NCBI GenBank assembly: GCA_050014415.1
Contig: JBEKDJ010000179.1
Coordinates: 1 to 9,169, forward strand
Direction: 5' to 3'
Origin: JBEKDJ01 sp050014415
GTDB lineage: Bacteria > Desulfobacterota > BSN033 > UBA1163
DNA length: 9,169 bases
This document shows, in pieces, positions 1 to 6,603 of this stretch (within the stretch, counting starts at the first letter, position 1; the number at the start of each line of letters is the position of its first letter). The translations under genes and the position numbers were made by a program. The notes beneath the pieces are model-generated. The model was not told where the DNA came from. It did not search any database and saw only the letters and a list, made by a program, of their open reading frames with translations.

Positions 1-596
1 ACAATTACACCCAGTACGACCAGAATAATGTAAAGAGTCTGGGCGACTTCCTTTTGGACATCGTCCAAATAGATTCCTGAACCGACAATCCATCCCCAAT
101 CCGGGAGCAGCTTTACATAAGAGATCTTCGGCACCGGCTTTGCGGAGCCTGGCTTGGCCCAAAGATAATCCACAAAGCCTGCTCCATTGGTCTTACAGGT
201 CTCAACCATAGCAACGAAAAGTCGCTTACCATTAGGATCTTTATAATCCGACAGATTCTTACCATCCAATTCTGGTGTGATGGTATGCATGACCATGCGT
301 GGTTCCGAATCATTGATCCAGAAATAGTCATCAATGTCATAGCGGAGATTCTTGATGACCTCCTGGGCCTTCCTTTTGGCTTCCTCCAAAGGCATGGCTT
401 TCGATTTAGTCTGTTTTGAATAATAGTCCAGAACACCCCAGGCCGCTTCGACCACATGTTTTGTCTTAGTGTACTTTGCATCATACAGAGTTCTCTGAAC
501 CTTTGGAAGGATCCACGCAAAGATAAGTGAAAAGCAAAAGATGATAATAATACCCATTAACATGATTCTTGTCGAAAGTTTGAATCTGTGCAACAT
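1..596 (-). CDS. Membrane sensory protein with a single Cache domain, probable methyl-accepting chemotaxis protein (N-terminal part, truncated by window edge)
   Basis: Reading leftwards from ATG at 596, the frame is open to the window edge (198 codons). It begins MLHRFKLSTR, then a hydrophobic helix (about residues 8-28), then an extracytoplasmic domain, then the start of a second hydrophobic helix (about residue 186 on, TLYIILVVLGVIV). The domain has the signature pieces of sCache_2 sensors: LRYDIDDYFWIND, PRMVMHTITPELDGKNL, DPNGKRLF, and GWIVGSGIYLDD just before the second helix. Known sCache_2 domains often bind small organic acids; the ligand here cannot be read. A purine-rich Shine-Dalgarno (GGGGG run) precedes the ATG, 44 bases after the cheW stop, so it is probably the third gene of the HTH-cheW unit. 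The signalling half is outside the window, so a histidine kinase or cyclase remains possible, but the adjoining cheW favours a receptor. Confidence 0.88.
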   Translation of the reverse strand, partial: MLHRFKLSTRIMLMGIIIIFCFSLIFAWILPKVQRTLYDAKYTKTKHVVEAAWGVLDYYSKQTKSKAMPLEEAKRKAQEVIKNLRYDIDDYFWINDSEPRMVMHTITPELDGKNLSDYKDPNGKRLFVAMVETCKTNGAGFVDYLWAKPGSAKPVPKISYVKLLPDWGWIVGSGIYLDDVQKEVAQTLYIILVVLGVI

Positions 597-640
597 TTCT
601 TTTTCCCCCTTTCCCCAAGTTGATTGGGAATAACCGCTGG

Positions 641-1153
641 CTATGCCGCCTTCTCACATACGTTTATCTCATCAGCATTTAAGACTCGACTGATGTCAAG
701 AAGGATTTTGACCCCTCCGTTCATCTTCGCCATCCCCAGGATATAATCCGTATCCATCCTGGCTCCAAACGTCGGCGTCTCTTCAATGTCATTGGCCTTG
801 ATGTTCAGTACTTCCGAGACCGAATCGACCACATTCCCTATCAGGACAGACCCTCCCTGTCGTCTTATCTCCACCACAATAATGCAGGTCCGCTCCGAAT
901 ACGCCACCTCTTCCATTCCAAACTTGAGCCTGAGGTTAACTACTGGAATCACCTTCCCTCGAAGATTGATCACTCCCTTGACAAAGGGGGGTGTCAGTGG
1001 GACCGGTGTGATTGGCATCATCCCAATGATTTCCTTTACCTTCAGGATCTCTATCCCATACTCCTCTCCTGCCAAAGAAAGGGTCAGGTATTTCCCCTCC
1101 TTCTGCACCATCATCTTGACTGCCTGGCTCCCGGTGTGAATCATTTCTTCCAT
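641..1153 (-). CDS. cheW: Chemotaxis coupling protein CheW (copy 1)
   Basis: CheW is a cytoplasmic SH3-like adaptor that links receptors to CheA. The protein, 170 residues from ATG 1153, shows the CheW fold signature in order: GKYLTLSLAGEEYGIEILKV, EIIGMM, PPFVKGVINLRGKVIPVVNL, ERTCIIVVEI, NVVDSVSEVL, DYILGMAK, KILLDISRVL. I prefer ATG 1153 (after AGGAAGGTGAGAGAAGG), with ATG 1144 equally possible because it forms an ATGA overlap with the stop of the upstream HTH gene. Either start implies translational coupling. The frame stays open upstream to a TTG at 1216 and beyond, adding a charged stretch (GKNDFSKKDQEEQREEGERR) that overlaps the HTH gene. By eye it is about half identical to the cheW at 4507. 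It probably serves the receptor encoded next to it. Confidence 0.95.
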   Translation of the reverse strand: MEEMIHTGSQAVKMMVQKEGKYLTLSLAGEEYGIEILKVKEIIGMMPITPVPLTPPFVKGVINLRGKVIPVVNLRLKFGMEEVAYSERTCIIVVEIRRQGGSVLIGNVVDSVSEVLNIKANDIEETPTFGARMDTDYILGMAKMNGGVKILLDISRVLNADEINVCEKAA

Positions 1154-1386
1154 CCTTCTCTCACCTTCCTCTCTCTGTTCTTCTTGATCCTTCTTGCTAA
1201 AGTCGTTTTTGCCCAAACCATTCCCTTCTTTGCCTTGATATGCTCGATGACTTCATCCATGTCGAATCGCCATGAATCTCCAATTTTGAATCCCGGAAGC
1301 TCACCATTCAAGGCAAGCTTATAAATAGTTGAATCGCTTAATTTCAAATAATCGCATAATTCCCTTGCCGTAACGAGATGGGCCAT
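1141..1386 (-). CDS. Small excisionase-type (HTH_17) DNA-binding protein
   Basis: An 81-residue protein starting MAHLVTARELCDYLKLSDST. It has the excisionase/MerR-like winged-helix pattern: TARELCDYLKLSDSTIYKL (helix-turn-helix), then NGELPGFKIGDSWRF (wing, with the typical SWRF), then DMDEVIEHIKAKKG. The C-terminal tail is strongly basic (ARRIKKNRERKVREGWKK). I chose ATG 1386 because GGAGG lies 10 bases upstream; a TTG at 1407 would put that GGAGG inside the gene. It is the first gene after the sigma-54 promoter at 1533-1548, and its TGA stop overlaps an ATG of cheW as ATGA. Such proteins are often recombination directionality factors or small regulators. No integrase is in the window, so a regulatory role is the simpler guess, but the target is unknown. 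The tail could be an out-of-frame reading if the CheW frame is the true continuation. Confidence 0.85.
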   Translation of the reverse strand: MAHLVTARELCDYLKLSDSTIYKLALNGELPGFKIGDSWRFDMDEVIEHIKAKKGMVWAKTTLARRIKKNRERKVREGWKK

Positions 1387-1532
1387 GATGGAATTTCCTC
1401 CCGTCAATTGAATCTAGGGAATAGAGAGATTCCCACAATCCATATCTCCATTCTTCCCTTCTCTTCCCTTCACAAAGCCCAGATTTTCTTACTGCAATGT
1501 TTCCTGTGATGGATAAAACTCACAATCAGATA

Positions 1533-1548
1533 AGCATATTCCGTGCCA
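1533..1548 (-). promoter_or_regulatory. Sigma-54 (RpoN) -24/-12 promoter for the HTH-cheW-receptor unit
   Basis: On the minus strand the sequence reads TGGCAC-GGAAT-ATGCT. The -24 element TGGCAC is perfect and the GG-to-GC spacing is exactly that of RpoN promoters; the -12 element is ATGC rather than TTGC. Transcription would start near 1522, leaving a leader of about 135 bases before the HTH gene ATG at 1386. This implies activation by an enhancer-binding protein not seen in the window. I saw no comparable match upstream of the plus-strand operon. Confidence 0.65.
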
Positions 1549-1643
1549 AAAAGCTTATATCATGGTAATGGGGCGAATTAATAGTAGAAACAAAGGATTG
1601 TTGGAAAAAGGGTTAAGAAGGAAGAACGAACAATCTGTCAAAA

Positions 1644-2046
1644 ATGGGAGAATTTGTTTTATCTTCGGTATTAGAGGTTCCCTGCCGTTCTTCAGCGACT
1701 TCATTATAAGATTTCTGGGGAGATCTCCATCAATCCTGCTCAGAGTTTTCTAAAACTCTTCGTTCATGAATCTTGGCATTCGAGAGAATTGATCGACAAG
1801 GTACTTCCTAGTCAAACGTTCAAAAGATGGCATGAGAATCCTGGTAGGTGACTAATAACTTACCATTTAGACGCAAGAAATTGTCAGAAGGAGGATTTCT
1901 TTGTGAGATATCTGGAAAGTGATTTTTGTTCAGAGCGGAATTTTCCTCTATCACGACTACGGTTTGCGTTATCTCACCAGGAGAACACCCAGGACTATTT
2001 GGACTGGAAGCCACTCATGAAGAAGGCAAGCAAAAATCGTGACTGA
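1644..2046 (+). pseudogene. Decayed gene of unknown family, about 134 codons, with one frameshift and one in-frame stop
   Basis: The reading starts MGEFVLSSVLEVP (ATG 1644). It must skip one base at the CCC near 1680-1682 to continue as AVLQRLHYKISGEISINPAQ. It runs to GGT AGG TGA at 1849-1851, and then resumes in the same frame as LITYHLDARNCQKEDFFVRY through LSRLRFALSHQENTQDYLDW and KPLMKKASKNRD to a TGA at 2044-2046. The composition (alternating hydrophobic and charged residues, W/Y/F content, a 64-codon open stretch) looks like a real soluble protein rather than chance reading. I do not recognise the family. No clear Shine-Dalgarno precedes ATG 1644, so the true start could differ. Two independent lesions suggest a recently broken gene; sequencing error is an alternative for the C-run but less likely for the TGA. 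Confidence 0.5.
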
Positions 2047-2072
2047 TCGATCATTTACTGACATTCCTCGCC

Positions 2073-2100
2073 TTTTCAGGACTTTCTGTCCTGTTATAAT
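2073..2100 (+). promoter_or_regulatory. Candidate sigma-70-type promoter for the cheA operon
   Basis: A perfect TATAAT box lies at 2095-2100. The -35 candidate TTTTCA (2073-2078, four of six consensus bases) is 16 bases upstream. Transcription would begin near 2107, giving a leader of roughly 110 bases before the leader ORF at 2221. The spacer is occupied by a perfect inverted repeat (2077-2093). The -35 is weak, so this would be a modest or activator-dependent promoter. Confidence 0.4.
2077..2093. repeat. Inverted repeat CAGGAC-TTTCT-GTCCTG abutting the TATAAT box
   Basis: A perfect 6-bp inverted repeat with a 5-base spacer ends one base before the -10 element. It could be an operator covering the promoter spacer. 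It could also be the hairpin of a weak terminator for the broken gene that ends at 2046, since TTATAATTT follows it. The sequence does not decide between these. Confidence 0.4.
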
Positions 2101-2220
2101 TTCCCTGTCTCCAGACTCGATTATGGGACGCAAAGACCTCTTTACTCAGGGAAGGATAGATAAATCATGGGGTTTAAAGGACATACGGAGTAAAAAGCGA
2201 TTAAATAATAGGGGTCTGGA

Positions 2221-2277
2221 ATGAAAATTGCACTCCAAAGGTTGTATTACAAAAATCATGCAATGTGTGTGACATGA
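2221..2277 (+). CDS. Putative 18-residue leader ORF translationally coupled to cheA
   Basis: The ORF reads MKIALQRLYYKNHAMCVT. It is preceded by AGGGG (2210-2214) with a 6-base spacer, a credible Shine-Dalgarno. Its TGA stop (2275-2277) overlaps the cheA ATG (2274-2276) as ATGA. CheA itself has no recognisable Shine-Dalgarno: the bases before 2274 are GCAATGTGTGTGAC. This suggests ribosomes reach cheA by termination-reinitiation from the leader. The cheA frame is open upstream only to a TAA at 2202 and offers no other usual start except GTG 2265. The peptide resembles nothing I recognise, though it shares LQRL-YK with the broken gene upstream. Confidence 0.45.
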   Translation: MKIALQRLYYKNHAMCVT

Positions 2278-4412
2278 GCGACGAGAAACTCACCCTTAAT
2301 GACATCGCCGCACTGATTGTTCAAATTGAACCGACCGACCTGGCCGATTGGGCCCGTGTGCGAAGAGCGCTCAACGTCATCGCACAGTCCTCCCCAACCT
2401 CCGCTCAAAGGCCTATTGCAGAAGCGATACAGAAAATCGAACGGATGGCAGGGGGAAAGGCCTCTGACCCATTCGATCTCCTCGCCGACATAGGCGCTCT
2501 TGTAGAGGAGGCGATTGACGCGACGGAAAAATCAGGCGAGGAAGAAACCTTCCTCTCAGGCCCCAAGCGCGAGCAATTGCCAACCAATGGGTCGAGCGCT
2601 GAACCTGGGCGATCCAATGCCTTCCCGCCCGAAGCTGATCCGGCTCTCCTGGAGGAGTTCATCACTGAGAGCCAGGATTTGATTGCAAGCGCAGAGGCCG
2701 CCCTTCTCGGACTTGAGGCTGACCCGGAAAACACCGAGGCAGTCAACACTGTTTTTCGTGCTTTCCACACTATCAAAGGGACTTCTGGGTTCCTCGGGCT
2801 CGACCACCTGTCAAAGTTGGCCCATGGCGCGGAGTCCTTTCTCAGCCGCATCCGCGACAAAGAAATACGTTGTACCGGAGGGTACGCCGATCTGGCGTTC
2901 CGCTCCGTAGACATGCTCAAGGATCTCATCAAGGTCGTCCAAGATGCCCTGGGCGGTAGACCGATGGTCGCACCCGGCGGGCTCCATGATTTGATAGCTC
3001 TTCTTGCCGAGCCGGAAGCCGCAGATAGCCTCGATGAAGCCGGCGAAGCCGCAGAGATGCCACTCCGGTTGGGCGATATTCTCGTGGCTCAGGGAAAGGC
3101 CGATCGCGAAGACGTCGAGATGGCTGCCACCGATCAAGGGGATCAACCCATTGGTCTGGCCATTGTGAAGTCAGAGACCGCATCACTGACGGAAGTTGGC
3201 CGTGCGCTGCGAAAGCAGCGCCGCATGGCAGGTACTGAACTTCCGGCGGAATCGTCCGTACGGGTGCGCACCGACCGACTGGATCGTCTTATTGAGATCG
3301 TTGGAGAGTTGGTGATCGGCCACTCCATGGTCGCACAGGACGAGACGGTCAACTCTGGAAACTACCCTGAACTTCAACGGAAGGTCAACCGTACGGACAA
3401 GATCGTTCGGCAGATACAGCGCTTGTGCATGTCTATCCGGATGGTTCCCCTCAAAGCCACCTTTCATAAGATCGCCCGGCTGGTCCGTGACCTGGCTCGC
3501 AGGCGGGGAATCATGATCAACTTCATTCCGGTTGGGGAGGATACCGAGATCGACCGCATTATGGTCGACCTCATCAACGATCCACTTGTTCATCTGGTAC
3601 GTAACGCTGTGGACCATGGTATCGAGCCGCCTGAGGAGCGAGCAAGAAATGGAAAACCAAGAACAGGAACACTATTGTTGAAGGCATACCATTCCGGCGG
3701 GAGTGTAGTGGTGGAGATGTCCGATGACGGCAGGGGACTAGACCGCGACAAGATCGTACAGAAAGCAGTCTCGACAGGGTTAATTGAATCTGGCAAGGGT
3801 ATGTCTGACAGCGAGGTCCACAACCTGATATTCCGGCCAGGCTTCTCAACGGCGGACAAGGTGACGGACATATCTGGCAGAGGTGTGGGACTGGATGTGG
3901 TAAGAGAAGCCGTCGACACCCTCAGGGGGCGCGTTGACGTTTCATCGGAGTTTGGCAGGGGATGTACCTTTTCTGTTCACCTGCCGCTGACCATGGCTAT
4001 TACCGAAGGCATGCTGGTCAGAGTCGGTAACCAGCGGTACATCCTACCAACCGTCAGCATCGATATGAGTTTTCGTCCGGATGCAGGGGCATTGTCCACT
4101 GTCGCTGGGCAGGGCGAGATTGTGATCTTCAAAGGAAAGCTGATGCCCATCTTTCGGCTCCACCGTCTTTTCGATATCGAGGAGGCTGTCGAGGACCCGA
4201 CGAGAGGACTTCTGGTGATTATTGGTAACGGGGATCAGCGTTGCGCGCTGCTTGTTGACGAACTGGTGGGACAACAGCAGGTGGTTGTAAAATCCCTGGG
4301 AGATGGAATCGACAAGGTCCAAGGGGTTTCCGGTGGAGCCATTCTTGGCGATGGCCGTGTCGGGCTTATCCTCGATCCTCAGGGGATAGCCGCCCTGGCC
4401 AGGCAGGCATAG
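2274..4412 (+). CDS. cheA: Chemotaxis histidine kinase CheA
   Basis: CheA autophosphorylates on a histidine under receptor/CheW control and passes the phosphate to CheY and CheB. Numbered from ATG 2274 (712 residues): an N-terminal helical extension of about 115 residues not seen in E. coli CheA; an HPt domain (about 120-225) with phospho-His H165 in FHTIKGTSGFLGL; an acidic linker; a segment at 263-315 with two LGDILVAQGK/GLAIVKSE-type repeats where P2 would be; a dimerisation region (about 325-385, RTDRLDRLIEIVGELVIGHS); an HATPase domain with N-box HLVRNAVDHG (N444), DDGRG (484-488) and SGRGVG (534-539); and a CheW-like P5 domain from about 578 (EGMLVRVGNQRYILPT) to the end. All catalytic motifs are intact. 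GTG 2265 is an alternative start, but ATGA coupling to the leader ORF favours 2274. It heads the plus-strand operon. Confidence 0.97.
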   Translation: MSDEKLTLNDIAALIVQIEPTDLADWARVRRALNVIAQSSPTSAQRPIAEAIQKIERMAGGKASDPFDLLADIGALVEEAIDATEKSGEEETFLSGPKREQLPTNGSSAEPGRSNAFPPEADPALLEEFITESQDLIASAEAALLGLEADPENTEAVNTVFRAFHTIKGTSGFLGLDHLSKLAHGAESFLSRIRDKEIRCTGGYADLAFRSVDMLKDLIKVVQDALGGRPMVAPGGLHDLIALLAEPEAADSLDEAGEAAEMPLRLGDILVAQGKADREDVEMAATDQGDQPIGLAIVKSETASLTEVGRALRKQRRMAGTELPAESSVRVRTDRLDRLIEIVGELVIGHSMVAQDETVNSGNYPELQRKVNRTDKIVRQIQRLCMSIRMVPLKATFHKIARLVRDLARRRGIMINFIPVGEDTEIDRIMVDLINDPLVHLVRNAVDHGIEPPEERARNGKPRTGTLLLKAYHSGGSVVVEMSDDGRGLDRDKIVQKAVSTGLIESGKGMSDSEVHNLIFRPGFSTADKVTDISGRGVGLDVVREAVDTLRGRVDVSSEFGRGCTFSVHLPLTMAITEGMLVRVGNQRYILPTVSIDMSFRPDAGALSTVAGQGEIVIFKGKLMPIFRLHRLFDIEEAVEDPTRGLLVIIGNGDQRCALLVDELVGQQQVVVKSLGDGIDKVQGVSGGAILGDGRVGLILDPQGIAALARQA

Positions 4413-4506
4413 GATCCGGGGGCCGCGAAGTAGGTAGCGCGTCGATCGGGAACTTAATGGGATTGGATGGAATTGTCCTTAAGGCATTCATGTGGGGAGA
4501 AGAGCA

Positions 4507-5055
4507 ATGGATAACCAAACGACTACAACTGTGACAAAGACCAGGCAGGGAGTTCAATGGGTTAACCGGGTCAGATCTCTGAAGGGAGGGAAGTTCTTGA
4601 CCTTCCTTATGGCCAAAGAGAAATATGGCCTTGAAATCTTAAAGGTGCACGAGATTATTGAGATGATGGATGTGACCTCAGTTCCCACAACCCCGGCTTT
4701 TGTCCGTGGGGTCATCAACCTGCGCGGCCACGTCATCCCGGTGGTCGACCTGCGTCTTAAGTTCAGGATGAAGGCGAAAGAGGATACCCAAAGGACCTGT
4801 ATCATCGTGGTGCACCTTGCTCGTGATGCTCAGGAGATGACCATGGGGGTCATTGTGGATGAGGTTTCCGATGTGCTCGATATCGACCCGGACCAGATTG
4901 AGCCTCCGCCTTCGTTCGGGGCGAATGTCAGGATCGACTTCATCCTGGGAATGGGCAAGGTTGACCAGAAGATAGTGACGATTCTGGATATTGATCGAGT
5001 GCTCAGTTGTGAAGAGATTGCCGTCTTGGATAAGGCAGCCCGGATGAAGGACTAA
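4507..5055 (+). CDS. cheW: Chemotaxis coupling protein CheW (copy 2)
   Basis: A 182-residue CheW domain protein, the adaptor expected to join the CheA encoded just upstream to receptors. Motifs: GKFLTFLMAKEKYGLEILKV, EIIEMM, VRGVINLRGHVIPVVDLRLK, RTCIIVVHL, VIVDEVSDVLDI, DFILGMGK, TILDIDRVL. ATG 4507 is preferred because GGAG (4496-4499) sits 7 bases upstream; a GTG at 4492 lies in front of that site. It begins 94 bases after the cheA stop and has an N-terminal Thr-rich tail of about 26 residues before the domain. It is about half identical by eye to copy 1 and shares the GVINLRG core. Two CheWs in one locus may give different receptor preferences; that is inference. Confidence 0.96.
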   Translation: MDNQTTTTVTKTRQGVQWVNRVRSLKGGKFLTFLMAKEKYGLEILKVHEIIEMMDVTSVPTTPAFVRGVINLRGHVIPVVDLRLKFRMKAKEDTQRTCIIVVHLARDAQEMTMGVIVDEVSDVLDIDPDQIEPPPSFGANVRIDFILGMGKVDQKIVTILDIDRVLSCEEIAVLDKAARMKD

Positions 5056-5250
5056 TATTATCCTCTAGCGATCCGGTCACCATCATTCACAGGATACTCG
5101 TGTATTGACGGATTCGCACCTAACCATGCTGAACATTCGTCGGGTAATGGACGCTAAAGAGGTAGAGACGATCAAGGGGAAGGCATCGGGGTAACTTCCC
5201 GACAAGAGTCGCTTATTGCCGGTTCCGCGTTGCGGATTGAGGGCTGGAGG

Positions 5251-6072
5251 ATGGACGCGAGATTAACCCCAATCAAGCTGGAAAAGGCACAATTTGAGAA
5301 GATCAGTCAGCTGGTGTATCGACTGACCGGAATCAACCTACATCCGGGCAAACAGGAATTGGTCAAGGCCCGTCTGACAAAACGGTTGCGGGTACTGGGC
5401 CTAGAAGACTTTAACGCATACATGGAGTATTTGAAGCGGGACGACCCCGAGGGCGAACTTGTAGCCATGATCGAAGCCATGACCACAAATAAGACGAGTT
5501 TCTTCCGCGAGCCACAGCACTTCGACTACCTGTGCCGAAAGATTGTGCCGGGGCTTAGAAATAGGAAAATCCGAGTCTGGTGTGCAGGCTGTTCTTCTGG
5601 CGAAGAAGCATACTCTGGTGTCATCCTGCTCAATGAAGCAATCCAGGACTCCACCCAGTGGGACATCCGTATCCTGGCAACGGATCTCTCGAGCCATATG
5701 GTCGCTCGCGCCCGCAATGGTATCTACGATGCAAGCCACCTCCGGGATGTTCCGCCGTTACTGATATCCAAATACTTTGCCTGTGTTGAGACAAGTCCGG
5801 TGCGCCGTTACCAGGTCATTGAGCCGCTACGCCGTTATGTGCACTTTGCCCGGCTGAACTTGATGGGAGAGTGGCCCATGAGGGGTCCTTTTGATGTGAT
5901 CTTCTGCCGCAATGTGATGATCTATTTTGACAAACCCGCTCAGCAGCAATTAGTGAACCGTTTCTGGAAGCTGCTGAAGCCAGGGGGCCATCTTTTTGTC
6001 GGCCATTCTGAGGGATTGGTGGGCTTGCCCCATGAGTTTCGATATGTACAGCCTGCCATCTACGAGAGATAA
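5251..6072 (+). CDS. cheR: Chemotaxis protein methyltransferase CheR
   Basis: CheR transfers methyl groups from S-adenosylmethionine to receptor glutamates. The 273-residue protein, a usual length, has an all-helical CheR N domain (FEKISQLVYRLTGINLHPGK, LVKARLTKRL), the conserved TTNKTSFFRE, the SAM-binding loop WCAGCSSGEE (from W110), an acidic end of a strand at D145 (ILATDLS), and FDVIFCRNVMIYF (N221), followed by LKPGGHLFVGHSEGL. ATG 5251 is chosen: GAGGG lies 7 bases upstream, whereas GGAGG touches the ATG and is too close. A TTG at 5230 is less likely. The 195 bases between cheW and cheR hold no convincing gene, only a short ORF at 5126-5194 without a Shine-Dalgarno. No C-terminal TPR or pentapeptide-binding extension is visible. 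Confidence 0.97.
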   Translation: MDARLTPIKLEKAQFEKISQLVYRLTGINLHPGKQELVKARLTKRLRVLGLEDFNAYMEYLKRDDPEGELVAMIEAMTTNKTSFFREPQHFDYLCRKIVPGLRNRKIRVWCAGCSSGEEAYSGVILLNEAIQDSTQWDIRILATDLSSHMVARARNGIYDASHLRDVPPLLISKYFACVETSPVRRYQVIEPLRRYVHFARLNLMGEWPMRGPFDVIFCRNVMIYFDKPAQQQLVNRFWKLLKPGGHLFVGHSEGLVGLPHEFRYVQPAIYER

Positions 6073-6102
6073 GACCTTTAGTGACCTTTCATGGTGTGAA
6101 GA

Positions 6103-6585
6103 GTGAGATATACAGTGGGCGTTTCTGACATGAAGGTTTCAGCCACGAAAGGCGACCTGATCATAACGCATGCACTGGGGAGTTGCCTGGGTGTTGCAGT
6201 ACACGATCCGGTGGCCTGTGTTGGCGGGCTGCTCCATGTCATGCTGCCGCTTTCTGCCATTGATCTGGAGAAGGCCGAAAGGAATCCGCTCATGTTCGTG
6301 GATACAGGGTTCCCGAAGCTGCTCATCGAGTGCATTAAGGCCGGTGCACAGAAGGGTAGACTGGAGATTAGGGTAGCAGGAGGAGCCAACTCTCATGACA
6401 GAGGGGAAGACAATCTGTTTCAGATCGGTAAGAGGAATTTCATTATATTAAGGAAGCTTCTTTGGAAGAATGGTCTGTTGGTGACATCTCATGACGTTGG
6501 CGGCACCAATGCGAGAACGATGTCCCTCGAAATCGGTACCGGGAAAGTGACGATTAGGAGCTGCGGACAAGTGAAAGACCTATAG
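6103..6585 (+). CDS. cheD: Chemoreceptor glutamine deamidase CheD
   Basis: CheD hydrolyses receptor glutamines to glutamates and in many bacteria also partners with CheC-type phosphatases. The 160-residue protein carries the catalytic residues: T22 (IITHAL), C28 in ALGSCLGVAVHD and H45 in GGLLHVMLP, matching the Thr/Cys/His arrangement of T. maritima CheD with a one-residue shift. RVAGGANSHDRG resembles the usual VFGGANM segment. The start is GTG 6103, because the segment RYTVGVSDMKVS before the second candidate (ATG 6130) matches the conserved CheD N-terminus; its Shine-Dalgarno is weak. It follows cheR by 30 bases. Confidence 0.95.
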   Translation: MRYTVGVSDMKVSATKGDLIITHALGSCLGVAVHDPVACVGGLLHVMLPLSAIDLEKAERNPLMFVDTGFPKLLIECIKAGAQKGRLEIRVAGGANSHDRGEDNLFQIGKRNFIILRKLLWKNGLLVTSHDVGGTNARTMSLEIGTGKVTIRSCGQVKDL

Positions 6586-6603
6586 GGTCAGGGGGAGTAA
6601 ACC

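Noticed and set aside
113..520. A long minus-strand reading frame of 135 codons in the receptor gene region
   Set aside because: It is out of frame with the sCache receptor frame that starts at 596, which has a clear membrane helix and domain motifs; the other frame is its shadow.
1742..1759. Perfect palindrome AGAGTTTT-CT-AAAACTCT as an operator or terminator
   Set aside because: It lies inside the coding text of the broken gene (QSFLKLF), the 2-base spacer is too small for a hairpin loop, and no promoter is nearby.
1820..2014. 64-codon minus-strand ORF between the two units
   Set aside because: Its composition is poor and it is antisense to the more protein-like plus-strand reading of the broken gene.
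2175..2204. Sigma-28 (flagellar) promoter TAAA ... GCGATTAA upstream of cheA
   Set aside because: The spacer is 18 bases rather than 15 and the -10 element departs from GCCGATAA.
5126..5194. 22-codon ORF between cheW and cheR (MLNIRRVMDAKEVETIKGKA...)
   Set aside because: No Shine-Dalgarno and no recognisable feature; likely chance.
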